Position numbers and translations under genes: made by a program. A model generated the notes under the pieces. The model made no database searches. It was not told the DNA's origin and saw nothing but the letters and a program-made list of their open reading frames with translations. From a virus, in IMG/VR virus record IMGVR_UViG_3300044799_000457, positions 1-25,616 of that record: a DNA stretch of 25,616 nt; one strand, written 5' to 3'. Positions 1-7,349 of this stretch are shown in pieces. Within the stretch, counting starts at the first letter, position 1; each line of letters opens with the position of its first letter.

Positions 1-49
1 CGGAGCCTCCACCCGCCCAAAGTTTCCCTACGCGGCTGTCAGACCCCTA

Positions 50-90
50 TTGACACCGCCCCTCCCGCGATGTTATAAGCCACCTATAAC
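50..90 (+). promoter_or_regulatory. Sigma-70-type promoter with dyad operator for the XRE regulator
   Basis: A consensus -35 box TTGACA (50-55) is followed after 17 bases by TTATAA (73-78), or after 18 bases by TATAAG. A 6-bp inverted repeat GTTATA (72-77) and TATAAC (85-90), separated by 7 bases, covers the -10 region and likely start site. A dyad placed here in front of an XRE gene is the usual arrangement for autorepression; that the downstream protein binds it is inference. A strong ribosome binding site AGGAGG (99-104) follows. Confidence 0.65.
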
Positions 91-112
91 ACGCAGCAAG
101 GAGGGATGACCC

Positions 113-502
113 ATGGGAAGGCGGGAGACCTTCGGGGACTATCTGCGGGGGTGCCGGCTGAAAGCGGGGTACGGGCTCCGGGTGTTCGCGGAAGCCATCG
201 AGATGCAACCCTCTAACCTGAGCAGCGTGGAGCATGGGCGAATCCCGCCCCCGCAGGATCTCGGGACCCTGACGCGAATCGCCGAGGCGCTCGGATTCCC
301 AGAGGGGTCAAAGGACCGTGAGCGGCTGTTTGACCTGGCGGTGGCCGCCAAGAGGCAGAAGCTCCCCGCCGACGTCGCAGCCTTCGCTGCCAAGACCCCC
401 GGAATTCCGGTGATCCTGCGGACGCTCCAGAACCGGCGGTTGAGCAAGAAGGAGATCGAGGAGCTGACCCAGTACATCAATCGGTGGCTCAAGGCCCGAT
501 GA
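113..502 (+). CDS. XRE-family helix-turn-helix transcriptional regulator
   Basis: This 129-aa protein has an N-terminal XRE/Cro-CI type helix-turn-helix at about residues 7-62: the pattern GDYLRGCRLKAG..LRVFAEAIEMQPSNLSSVEHGRIPPP is typical, with the recognition helix around QPSNLSSVE. The C-terminal half (DVAAFAAKTPGIPVILRTLQNRRLSKKEIEEL) is helical and may mediate dimerisation. The ATG has AGGAGG eight bases upstream. The next gene, an ImmA/IrrE-like protein, overlaps its stop as ATGA. XRE/ImmA pairs on integrative elements act as repressor and anti-repressor protease controlling excision and lytic genes. The dyad operator just upstream suggests it represses its own promoter. The family call is firm; the regulated genes are not known. 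Confidence 0.88.
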   Translation: MGRRETFGDYLRGCRLKAGYGLRVFAEAIEMQPSNLSSVEHGRIPPPQDLGTLTRIAEALGFPEGSKDRERLFDLAVAAKRQKLPADVAAFAAKTPGIPVILRTLQNRRLSKKEIEELTQYINRWLKAR

Positions 503-1143
503 AGCCGCCGCTGGTCCCCCGGTACGGCCTGCCGAAGCTGGAGTCACTGGCCCAGGTCCTCTTGCGAGAACGCTGGCCAACGCTGGCAATCCCGGTGGAT
601 ATTGACTACCTCACCGAGCAGGAGCCTGGGGTGATCCTCGATACTGAGCGGGGCCTGCGGGATCGGTCCGGGGTGCTCGGTGCGACCGTGTATCACCCCG
701 AGGAAGACCGGTTCACGGTTAAGATTGACGAGGCGGTCGCAGACGGGAACCCAGGGTTCTACCGGTTCACCGTGGCTGAGGAGTTGGGACACGTGCGGCT
801 CCATCGTGTGATTCTCCGGCGCGTGCAGACGATGGAGGATGCTGTGGCCCTCCAGGCATCTGATGACTACCAGTTCATGGACCGGAACGCCAAGTGGTTT
901 GCCTCGGCCCTGCTCATGCCTCGGAATCCCCTGCTGCAGGATGCCAAACAAGTCTATGCCGGCCTGGTGAAACAACACGGGTTCGGCCGGCCTGAGTTGA
1001 TCCGGCGAGCGCTGGTCATTCGGCTCGGCCAGCGGTACGTGGTCAACGTGTCACCCATGGAATATCGCCTCCAGCGCTGGCCCCTGGAGGTTCTGAAGAT
1101 GGTCAGTCACGCATTAGAGTCGAAGATGAATTCCCTCGCTTGA
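499..1143 (+). CDS. ImmA/IrrE-family metallopeptidase-like protein with altered HExxH motif
   Basis: This 214-aa protein begins at the ATG that overlaps the XRE stop (ATGA), implying translational coupling; an upstream in-frame GTG at 484 is less likely. Family signatures are FTVAEELGHVRLH, corresponding to the HExxH helix, and MDRNAKWFASALLMP, corresponding to the usual E..A..FA..LLMP segment. The first zinc-ligand histidine is replaced by glutamate (EELGH instead of HELGH) and the usual later glutamate ligand is aspartate. ImmA proteins are zinc proteases that cleave the partner XRE repressor after DNA damage or signalling. Here the protein may be catalytically dead, use another metal geometry, or act only by binding the repressor. 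Fold assignment is confident and activity is doubtful. Confidence 0.8.
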   Translation: MKPPLVPRYGLPKLESLAQVLLRERWPTLAIPVDIDYLTEQEPGVILDTERGLRDRSGVLGATVYHPEEDRFTVKIDEAVADGNPGFYRFTVAEELGHVRLHRVILRRVQTMEDAVALQASDDYQFMDRNAKWFASALLMPRNPLLQDAKQVYAGLVKQHGFGRPELIRRALVIRLGQRYVVNVSPMEYRLQRWPLEVLKMVSHALESKMNSLA

Positions 1144-1233
1144 GTCAGTGGCCCAGCCTACCGTTCGCGACGGGAAGGGGCCCGCGCGAGCCGCATGGTC
1201 GGGGAGAACTTGGGATTGCTGTAAGGGGGAAGC

Positions 1234-2607
1234 GTGGAGACACCCGCACAATCTGATGATGCACTCATTGCCCAGCATCGCCTCGCGCACGCGATGTTTA
1301 TTCGATCTCGCGCTGCCAGCCGGCTAGCTCAGGTTCCTCCGTCTGATTATGGCCTCCCTGATAGTGCCTCTGATTTCTCTCGTGATGTGTTTCGTATTAT
1401 AGAACTCGCATTGCGGGCGGAAGCGCTGTGCGGCGCCCTCACCGACTTCTGGTCCGCTGGTCCCCCCCCCGCTACGTCACCGGACATTACCCAATTACGC
1501 CGGCTCATTGACTGCTGCGATCCCCAAGCCGATCCTGCCCCGCTGGATCAGCTTCTTGCCGTCTGGCTTGGGGAGAGGCAGGATCCGCGGCCGCTCGATG
1601 CAGTATGTATTCATCTTTTTCTCCTGGGCCGGCTACTTAACAAGCTGGAACCGCTCTTGAGTTTCGAGTGGGTTCATAGAGCGCTGGAAGAGTTCATTCA
1701 CTCTGGATTTAGCAGCCTTCACGAAGGTCGAATTGCCTCCGAGCATCTCGTCCAGAGGTTCATTCTCGGTCTGGCCGTCCATCGGATAACGCAGGCGCTA
1801 TCCCGGGGCGAATCGCGGGAGGACTATATCCAGGACAAACTGCTCGGCATGCTGGAGATCGACCGGGGACTAGGGAGGGAATTCGACGCCCTGCAGCGCT
1901 TTGCGAAACAGCCCTCCTCCGCCTTAGGCATGGATCAACTGAGCGGGGTGGATCCGAGCCGGTTTCGGGAGTTCCTCGCTCGGATAATCAAGCTGCTAGG
2001 TAAGGTACTCCTTCGCCGACGGCTCCCCCCGCTGATGCGAGACAGCGACAAGGCCAGGTACGACAAGACCCAAGCCCTGAAGCGCAGAGCCGGTGTGGAA
2101 GTCGCTTACGACGACGGCAAGCGCGAAGATTTGCCACCGGAGCCCCAAGAAATATCCGCCGAACTCCTTGAAACCATTAAGGCCAAGGAAGAGGACGAGG
2201 CCGAGGCTATTGAAGGCACCGAGGCTGAGGTCATTCAGACCGGAGCTGAGGTGACCGAGCCGATCGAGTACGAGTCACCCGAATTCGACGAGGAAGTGGA
2301 GATCCCGGAAGAGCGGCCCCTTATCCGCAAGCCTCGCCTGCTGGACCGGGCGGAGGAGAAAAACATTATCGGCATCTTGGACAATCAAGCTCGCTTGGAT
2401 GTACTCTTCCGGTACCTGAAGGAACAAGAAGGAGGCAAGGCGGTCGAGCTCTTCAAGTTTATAGTCTCCGACCGGCAGGAGGATCCTAAGCGTGGACGCC
2501 CAAACCTAAAAGGGGCCGCCAAACATATCGGAATGAGCTACGATACCGCGAGAGGGGTATGGAGGCGGGCGGAACAGTGGGCACGGGCCGCCTGCGATAA
2601 GCTGTAG
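1234..2607 (+). CDS. Unknown 457-aa protein with acidic linker and C-terminal helix-turn-helix
   Basis: The gene starts at GTG 1234 behind an AAGGGGGAAG ribosome binding site. I do not recognise the family. Residues 1-270 are mostly helical with leucine-rich stretches. Residues about 300-370 form a strongly acidic low-complexity linker rich in Glu. The last 80 residues (LDRAEEKNIIGILDNQARLDVLFRYLKEQ, then GRPNLKGAAKHIGMSYDTARGVWRRAE) resemble a DNA-binding helix-turn-helix of the sigma region 4 or replication-initiator kind. Base and codon use look more AT-tolerant than in neighbouring genes, which hints at separate acquisition. Sitting alone between the XRE/ImmA pair and the replication block, it could be a transcription activator or initiator; that is only inference. 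Confidence 0.75.
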   Translation: METPAQSDDALIAQHRLAHAMFIRSRAASRLAQVPPSDYGLPDSASDFSRDVFRIIELALRAEALCGALTDFWSAGPPPATSPDITQLRRLIDCCDPQADPAPLDQLLAVWLGERQDPRPLDAVCIHLFLLGRLLNKLEPLLSFEWVHRALEEFIHSGFSSLHEGRIASEHLVQRFILGLAVHRITQALSRGESREDYIQDKLLGMLEIDRGLGREFDALQRFAKQPSSALGMDQLSGVDPSRFREFLARIIKLLGKVLLRRRLPPLMRDSDKARYDKTQALKRRAGVEVAYDDGKREDLPPEPQEISAELLETIKAKEEDEAEAIEGTEAEVIQTGAEVTEPIEYESPEFDEEVEIPEERPLIRKPRLLDRAEEKNIIGILDNQARLDVLFRYLKEQEGGKAVELFKFIVSDRQEDPKRGRPNLKGAAKHIGMSYDTARGVWRRAEQWARAACDKL

Positions 2608-2836
2608 AGGGCAAGGCGGAGAAAAATTCTTGCGAGGCGCAAGGCCTCAGAAGGAGGCGCTGAAAGATTAGATAGCACAAGGAGATAGCATAAAGCCTAC
2701 CACTTCCCTCCTTTAATATTTCTTTCCACAATCTCATTTTTTCGCAAACCGCCCAATATCTCCGGCCGTTTTCCCCCTTCTATGGACAGAGGTGTGATGA
2801 TCTGACGGACGGCTCATTTTTAAGGAGGACCCTTTC
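2608..2836. other. AT-richer intergenic spacer with small hairpins
   Basis: No gene is visible here. Just after the preceding stop, two mutually exclusive short hairpins overlap: CTTGCG/CGCAAG (2629-2643) and GAGGC/GCCTC (2634-2648). They have no following T-run, so they are not a clear intrinsic terminator. The remainder is locally AT-rich (2700-2750) and probably holds the promoter of the 2837-6845 gene block, but I could not assign -35 and -10 boxes with confidence. Confidence 0.4.
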
Positions 2837-3046
2837 ATGGTCGGAAAGATCTCCCTTACGCTGACAGGCGCTCGGGTTCAGGTCCACGTTCAGGGCAGGA
2901 ATACCGCCGAGCTGCACCCCTTGGTGGATCTGGGCGGGCGGCTTGCCAAGGTTTGTCGGCAGGAGGTGAAGCGCATCGAACGGCGGGACCAGGGATTCAA
3001 GGAGGTTCTTGGGCAGCTGGGGGTCGAGAACATTCCGGAGCAGTGA
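2837..3046 (+). CDS. Small hypothetical protein, first gene of replication block
   Basis: This 69-aa protein has an optimal ribosome binding site (AAGGAGG, nine bases before ATG). The N-terminal half is strand-rich (KISLTLTGARVQVHVQGR) and the C-terminal half is basic and helical (RLAKVCRQEVKRIERRDQGFKEVL). No family is recognised. It is the first gene of a rightward block that leads to HNH and Prim-Pol genes, so a role in early element functions is plausible but not shown. Confidence 0.65.
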   Translation: MVGKISLTLTGARVQVHVQGRNTAELHPLVDLGGRLAKVCRQEVKRIERRDQGFKEVLGQLGVENIPEQ

Positions 3047-3084
3047 TCCGATCACCCACCCACCCGTCACGCGCAGGGGGCTAG

Positions 3085-3324
3085 ATGTTCACAACGACTT
3101 CCATCGCAGACACCGCCATCCTTCTCCGCAAGGGCGCTCCGCTGACGCATATCCGTCCCGGCAGCGGCGGGCTTTTTGCCTTCGACCTCGATATCTCGGA
3201 AGAGCAAGCTCGATCCATTCTAACTGAACCGGATGCGGCCGTTTGCTACAGCTTTCACCGTGCGTGGCGCCAACTGCGGCGCCGCATGGACGCTATTAGA
3301 TACGGCGGAGAGGTGCGGCGATGA
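3085..3324 (+). CDS. Small protein resembling DUF5659
   Basis: This 79-aa protein shows the pattern of a common phage and plasmid small family: TTSIADTAILLRKGAPLTHIRPG..GLFAFDLD, then a helix ending FHRAWRQLRRRMDAIR. This matches what I recall of DUF5659-like proteins (a start that reads as a substrate-less N-terminal helix, a short strand with F.F, and a C-terminal basic helix). The biochemical role of that family is unknown. The stop overlaps the next start as ATGA, so it is cotranslated with the zinc-binding protein that follows. An HMM search would settle the family. Confidence 0.6.
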   Translation: MFTTTSIADTAILLRKGAPLTHIRPGSGGLFAFDLDISEEQARSILTEPDAAVCYSFHRAWRQLRRRMDAIRYGGEVRR

Positions 3325-3851
3325 GACCATCGAAGACAGAGAGCAACCAGCTGACGATCAGCGAGTTTGAAGTCACATGCGATTCACTCGCCTGCCGTCT
3401 CTGTGGCCACGTCGGCCTCGTGGCCGTGGTGAATGTGAGCAACGGGGGCACCCGCCCGGGTTGCCCGAGCTGCGGCTGCTCCACGCCGCTCAAAGGGATC
3501 CAGTGGCTGCGGCGCCAGGACGCGAATACTCGAAAGCTCCGCCGCCCCTCGGGAGATCCCAGCACCGAGGACGTGTGGCAGGCGAACGGCGACTGCTGCT
3601 TTTTTTGCGGCAAGACGGGCCAGGAATGTAAAGAGCTTGGCATCGGGACCACCATCCAGCATGGTGTGCCTTTTGTGGAACCGGGCGGTCCGGAGAGCCC
3701 CCTCGTGCCTTTTTGCTCGCGCTGCCAGCAGGCCTCCCTGGCGGCACAGGAGGAGATCCGAGCCCACCGGGATAGCCGAACCCGCCTCATGGACATCATC
3801 GAGCGCCTCCGCGAGAAGCAGCGACTTCTCGACGAGGAAAGGGAGGGCTAG
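3321..3851 (+). CDS. Multi-cysteine zinc-binding protein, possible degenerate HNH
   Basis: This 176-aa protein carries two cysteine groups. The first is a zinc ribbon: CRLCGH near residues 25-30 and CPSCGC near 48-53. The second is CCFFCGKTG with a following QHGVPF and a closing FCSRCQ, in the order C..C - H - C..C that is seen in HNH/treble-clef folds, but without the usual DH and N residues. The C-terminus is a charged helix (RTRLMDIIERLREKQRLLDEEREG). It overlaps the preceding gene and lies two bases before the next. A nucleic-acid-binding role is likely from the zinc ribbons; nuclease activity is doubtful. Confidence 0.65.
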   Translation: MRPSKTESNQLTISEFEVTCDSLACRLCGHVGLVAVVNVSNGGTRPGCPSCGCSTPLKGIQWLRRQDANTRKLRRPSGDPSTEDVWQANGDCCFFCGKTGQECKELGIGTTIQHGVPFVEPGGPESPLVPFCSRCQQASLAAQEEIRAHRDSRTRLMDIIERLREKQRLLDEEREG

Positions 3852-3853
3852 CC

Positions 3854-4156
3854 ATGAGCCTCACACCAACCATAGACCAGCTCTACGATCCGGAAACCAT
3901 GGAGCCTGTGGGCGGCCCCGTCCCTATCTTTTCAGCCGAGGGCGAGCGGTGCCTCTACTGCGGGGGGAGGACCTCCGATCCCGCGATCCAATGGGTCGGG
4001 CTTCAACACCGGGGACAACAACTCGATACGGTTTACCTGCATCCGGTCTGCGCCGTCGAATTCTGCTTGGGCCTCCTCCGGGATGTGCAGGAATGGAAAT
4101 CTATGAGCCACAGTAAGCTGCTTGCGGTGCAACTGCGCGCGGGAGGAGTGCGATGA
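3854..4156 (+). CDS. Small zinc-binding protein
   Basis: This 100-aa protein has a CLYCGG knuckle near residue 33, then LQHRG and HPVCAVEFC, an arrangement (C..C - H - H..C) that again recalls a treble-clef or HNH core and resembles the second half of the gene upstream. The two may be related by duplication. Its TGA overlaps the ATG of the HNH nuclease gene, so the three zinc genes 3321-4719 form one coupled unit. No specific function can be assigned. Confidence 0.6.
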   Translation: MSLTPTIDQLYDPETMEPVGGPVPIFSAEGERCLYCGGRTSDPAIQWVGLQHRGQQLDTVYLHPVCAVEFCLGLLRDVQEWKSMSHSKLLAVQLRAGGVR

Positions 4157-4719
4157 CCGGCGCGGACGCCCTCGTGCAGCTCCAAGCGGTCCAGTCGTTT
4201 CTCCGGCTCCCGCTCGCCCCAGACGGCAAGGTCTATGGGCCAGGATTTTTCCACACGCGCGATTGGGTCAAGTCACTGGAGAGCGAAAACCGCCGGGTGA
4301 CGCTCCGCGTCGGCAGCCGTCGATCCTGTGCGGTCTGCGGTGGGGGTCTTAGTGGTTCGTCAACGGGAGATCACCTGATCCCGCTGGCCAAAGGCGGTCC
4401 CGTGGGCGCCCAGAATTTCTTGCCCCTCTGCCGGTCCTGCAATGCCAGTAAGGGTCCGCGTGACTTCCTCGAGTGGCTGTCCGGGCGATCGTTCGACATC
4501 CGGCTCCTGGATCTGGACGCCGTGTGCGCTTATGCGCGGCTCAAATACGCCTGGCTCAAGGAGGGCGGGCACCTCGGAACCCCCGCCTCACGCGGACTAC
4601 AAGAAACGCTGGCGTCGCTGCGGAGCCGGCTTCCTGAGCGCCACCGAGCGGTTCTCGACGGGCTCCGTTATAACGGAGCACATAGGAAGCCAGATCAGGA
4701 ACAGGGAGCGCAGCCGTGA
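4153..4719 (+). CDS. HNH endonuclease
   Basis: This 188-aa protein contains a textbook HNH core at residues 59-103: C59-x2-C62, D73-H74 in GDHLIPLAKGG, N88 in AQNFLPLC, and C93-x2-C96-N with NASKGP. All metal-binding and catalytic positions are present. HNH enzymes nick or cut DNA; in phages they are found next to terminase (assisting packaging) or replication genes, or as homing endonucleases. Here it precedes the Prim-Pol gene with a GTGA overlap, so a replication or homing role fits better than packaging. N-terminal residues 1-55 are unassigned. Confidence 0.85.
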   Translation: MTGADALVQLQAVQSFLRLPLAPDGKVYGPGFFHTRDWVKSLESENRRVTLRVGSRRSCAVCGGGLSGSSTGDHLIPLAKGGPVGAQNFLPLCRSCNASKGPRDFLEWLSGRSFDIRLLDLDAVCAYARLKYAWLKEGGHLGTPASRGLQETLASLRSRLPERHRAVLDGLRYNGAHRKPDQEQGAQP

Positions 4720-6845
4720 ACACGCCCGACGCAACCACCCTCCTGACCGCGGCCCTTGAGTACCTCACATGGCCGATCCCCGCGATTCCCGTGGACGCGG
4801 ACAAGCGCCCCCTCTGTAAATGGGGTGAGTACTTGACCCGGCCGCAAACCGAGGACGAGGTGCGGAGCTTGCCCTGGGATCGCGCCTACGGGCTCGCGCT
4901 GGTCACCTGGCCGGGGTCGGAGCTCATCGTCCTGGACTTCGACGGGCCCTGTGCCATGGCGGCGTGGAAGGCGACGGGGATCGAGCTTCCGCCGACGTGT
5001 GCCGTCCGCACCCGGAGCGGCTGGCTGCACGCAATCTACCGCACCCCGAGCGGCACGCCGCGCCCGGGCACGAATGGGAACGATCCGCGCCGCAAGGTGC
5101 GTCTCATCAAGGCGGCAGGTTGCGCCTGCACCAAGAAGTGCGGCGTGGACCTGCTCCTCAATGGCTACTTTCTGACGATTCCCACCCCCGGGTACCACGA
5201 GAATCCGGATTTCCCCTTCGAGCAGGGCCGGCTCGCCGAGATCCCGCAGGCCGTTCTGGACCTGGCCCGGGCGACCGCGGGCACGACCGGGACGCCGGAC
5301 AGCGCTGGACCCATCCCGGAGTCCGAGATTGCCCGGTTGCTCGCCTACGTCCCCCACGGGGAGATGCACGCAGCGTTGCTGACCCTGGCCGGCCATTTCG
5401 CCGCGAAGCTCGGCCCCCGCGAGGACGAGATCCTCGGCATCATCGAGCCCGCCACGCGGCAGTGGCAGCAGCCGGTGGACCTGGAGAAGGTGCGGCAGAC
5501 CGTCAAGGGTGTTGTGGCGATGGAGCAGCAGAAGCGGCAGCGATCCCGGAGAGGCCCCGAGCCGCCGGAGGAGCAGGCGCGAAAGCCCATACAGCATACG
5601 CAGGCCCAGCCGAACGGCAGCGCTCCCCCTCCAGCAGCCGAGATTGCCGAAGCCCCGCCGCTCCAAGTGCCCGAGGCGGGCATGCTCGGGATCGCGCGGG
5701 AGTTTGCCACGCTGTATGCGAGCCACCTGGAGGCGCCGACGAGCTTCTTCTACTTTACATACTTGACCTATCTCGGCGCGCTGCTCAGCCGGCAGATCTC
5801 CCTCGTCTCCGCCCTGGACATCGAACCCCGGTTGTACACCGTCCTCGTCGGCGAATCGTCCGACACCCGGAAGAGCACAGCCCTTCGCAAGACGGACCAG
5901 TTCTTCCGCTCCCTGGCCGGCTACGAGCTGACGGTATTACTCGGCGCCGGGAGCGGGGAGGGGCTGGCGAAGGCGCTGCAGGAGTCGCCGGAACTGCTGC
6001 TGCACTATGACGAATTGAAAACCTTCGTGTCCAAGGCGCAGGCCGAGTCAAGTGTTCTCCTGCCGATGGTGGGCAGCCTGTTCGAGCGCCATGAGTATGA
6101 CAACCGGACCAAGGAGGGGTCGATCAGCGTGCGAGGGGCGAGCCTCTCGCTCGTCGCCGCGTGCACGCAGGAAACCTACAGTACGATGTTCGACCGGCGC
6201 TTTCACGCCATCGGGTTCCTGAACCGGCTGTGGCTGGTGGCCGATCGCACCACCACGCGGATCGCCATGCCCCCGCCGTTCCGTCCGGACGTGCTCGACC
6301 GCCTGCGGGATCAGACCATAAGTCTCCTCAAGGATATCCAGGGGCGGTATCGGCAGAAGAACTACCAGCGGGTCGAGTTCGGCCTCACCAAGGGCGCAGA
6401 GGCGATGTTCACCGCGTGGTACCTGCAGCGGCAGGGGACGATTTTCGAGAAGCGGCTCGAGACCTACGGGCATCGCTTAATGCTGCTCCTCACCGCCATG
6501 GCCGGCAAGGATCAGGTGGACGAGGAGATCACCACGGCTGTCGTGGCCCTGCTGCGTTACCAGTTGGATGCCCGGCGGGAGCTTGACCCGGTGGATGCTG
6601 AGGGCACTATCGCGATCCTGGAGGAGCGGGTTCGGCGCACGCTGGCCCGGGGGAGGTTGAGCGGGCGGGAGCTCCGGCGCCGACTTCATCCAGAACGGGT
6701 CGGCATCTGGATGTGGAATACGGCTATCGAGAACCTTCTTCACGGCTCACGTGAACTGCACTGGGATCGGAAAACGGACATCTACTGGCTGACAGGTGTC
6801 ACCATCACTGTCACCACACCTCAAACAGGGCCTAACTCATGGTAA
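4716..6845 (+). CDS. Prim-Pol domain replication protein with C-terminal ATPase (DUF3987-like)
   Basis: This 709-aa protein starts at GTG, overlapping the HNH stop. Residues 15-200 form a bifunctional primase/polymerase domain: catalytic D74-F-D76 in LIVLDFDG, H105 in RTRSGWLHAIYR, and the GVDLLLNGYFLTIPTPGYH segment. A CAC...KKC cysteine group (near residues 135-143) is an insertion that could bind zinc. A proline-rich hinge (about 280-325) leads to an ATPase-like domain: VLVGESSDTRKST (about 375-387) is a variant P-loop with RKS in place of GKS, and LLLHYDEL (about 427) is the Walker B. Such fusions initiate and prime replication of plasmids, phages and satellites. The candidate origin lies directly downstream. 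Confidence 0.85.
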   Translation: MNTPDATTLLTAALEYLTWPIPAIPVDADKRPLCKWGEYLTRPQTEDEVRSLPWDRAYGLALVTWPGSELIVLDFDGPCAMAAWKATGIELPPTCAVRTRSGWLHAIYRTPSGTPRPGTNGNDPRRKVRLIKAAGCACTKKCGVDLLLNGYFLTIPTPGYHENPDFPFEQGRLAEIPQAVLDLARATAGTTGTPDSAGPIPESEIARLLAYVPHGEMHAALLTLAGHFAAKLGPREDEILGIIEPATRQWQQPVDLEKVRQTVKGVVAMEQQKRQRSRRGPEPPEEQARKPIQHTQAQPNGSAPPPAAEIAEAPPLQVPEAGMLGIAREFATLYASHLEAPTSFFYFTYLTYLGALLSRQISLVSALDIEPRLYTVLVGESSDTRKSTALRKTDQFFRSLAGYELTVLLGAGSGEGLAKALQESPELLLHYDELKTFVSKAQAESSVLLPMVGSLFERHEYDNRTKEGSISVRGASLSLVAACTQETYSTMFDRRFHAIGFLNRLWLVADRTTTRIAMPPPFRPDVLDRLRDQTISLLKDIQGRYRQKNYQRVEFGLTKGAEAMFTAWYLQRQGTIFEKRLETYGHRLMLLLTAMAGKDQVDEEITTAVVALLRYQLDARRELDPVDAEGTIAILEERVRRTLARGRLSGRELRRRLHPERVGIWMWNTAIENLLHGSRELHWDRKTDIYWLTGVTITVTTPQTGPNSW

Positions 6846-7212
6846 CGAAAGGCGTTGCTGGCGGTTTACTATATAAGGCACCCCTTTTTTTGTGTGCTAT
6901 ATAAAACAAAACGCCAGCAAACGCAATGGACATATATGTTTAGATACTGTTTGAGGTCTGGTGACAAACGTGGTGACAGGTAGGTGACAGCCAGTTATAG
7001 GATGTTTTGTCAACAATCTAGGCCAGAGGGTACTTTTACTCCTGTCACCACGTCAACCATGGACCTAACTGCCCATGAATAAAGAGCGAGTGGAAAGCAA
7101 GGCGGGACGAGGGGGGCGTTATTGTAGGGGGGTGGGGGAATATATGGGTAGGAAAACAACCTCTATTTCTTATGTTATCAATAACTTACGGAGTTTATGA
7201 GTAGTGGTGACA
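6797..7212. repeat. Iteron-like cluster: seven copies of GGTGACA
   Basis: The 7-mer GGTGACA occurs at 6960, 6972, 6983 and 7206 on the plus strand and its complement TGTCACC at 6797, 6809 and 7043. The three at 6960-6989 are direct repeats with an 11-12 base period, about one helical turn. Three copies extend to the 9-mer GGTGACAGG (6972, 7041 as complement, 7206), and a further 9-mer copy lies at 25138-25146 near the right end. Repeats with helical spacing beside a replication gene are typical initiator-binding iterons. One 8-mer match also occurs in the terminase gene (near 9036), so the word is not exclusive. Confidence 0.6.
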
Positions 7213-7217
7213 GGCTG
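6846..7217. other. Candidate replication origin: non-coding AT-rich region
   Basis: This 372-base gap follows the replication gene and has no convincing coding sequence. It holds five of the GGTGACA repeats; an imperfect long hairpin (arms 6852-6882 and 6893-6924, sharing GCGTT.GCTGGCG and TATATA..GCAC, around a T7 loop); the perfect palindrome ACATATATGT (6930-6939); a G-rich tract with four G-runs between 7111 and 7148 that could fold as a quadruplex; and GTTATCAATAAC (7174-7185), which contains a 7/9 match to the DnaA box. These together fit an origin. The first hairpin could also terminate transcription of the replication gene. Confidence 0.55.
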
Positions 7218-7349
7218 ATGGTGCAGGAGCCAGTGAAGGAGCAGGAGATGGAGTCGTTCATGGGGATCGCAGTGGCAGCGCAGCGGGCAGGCGGCCGGGT
7301 TGCCGGGCACCCTCGAATTTCGGTGGAGCGAGCAGACCGTGAACGATGA
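7218..7349 (+). CDS. Possible small ORF of 43 aa
   Basis: ATG 7218 opens 43 codons rich in Glu at the start (VQEPVKEQEMESF) and ends TGA at 7347-7349. There is no clear ribosome binding site apart from a distant purine-rich stretch, and an iteron repeat sits directly upstream. It could be a real microprotein or chance. No family is recognised. Confidence 0.22.
   Translation: MVQEPVKEQEMESFMGIAVAAQRAGGRVAGHPRISVERADRER

Noticed and set aside
1-49. Left attachment site
   Set aside because: No direct repeat of useful length is shared between the first bases and the sequence after the integrase; the left boundary is probably outside the window.
4695-5726. Long minus-strand open frame opposite the replication gene
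   Set aside because: It is a shadow frame of GC-rich coding DNA with Arg/Gly/Leu-rich composition and no start signals; the plus-strand protein has clear domains.
4964-6010. Plus-strand 348-codon frame inside the replication gene
   Set aside because: It is an alternate frame of the Prim-Pol gene with Arg/Pro/Gly-rich shadow composition.
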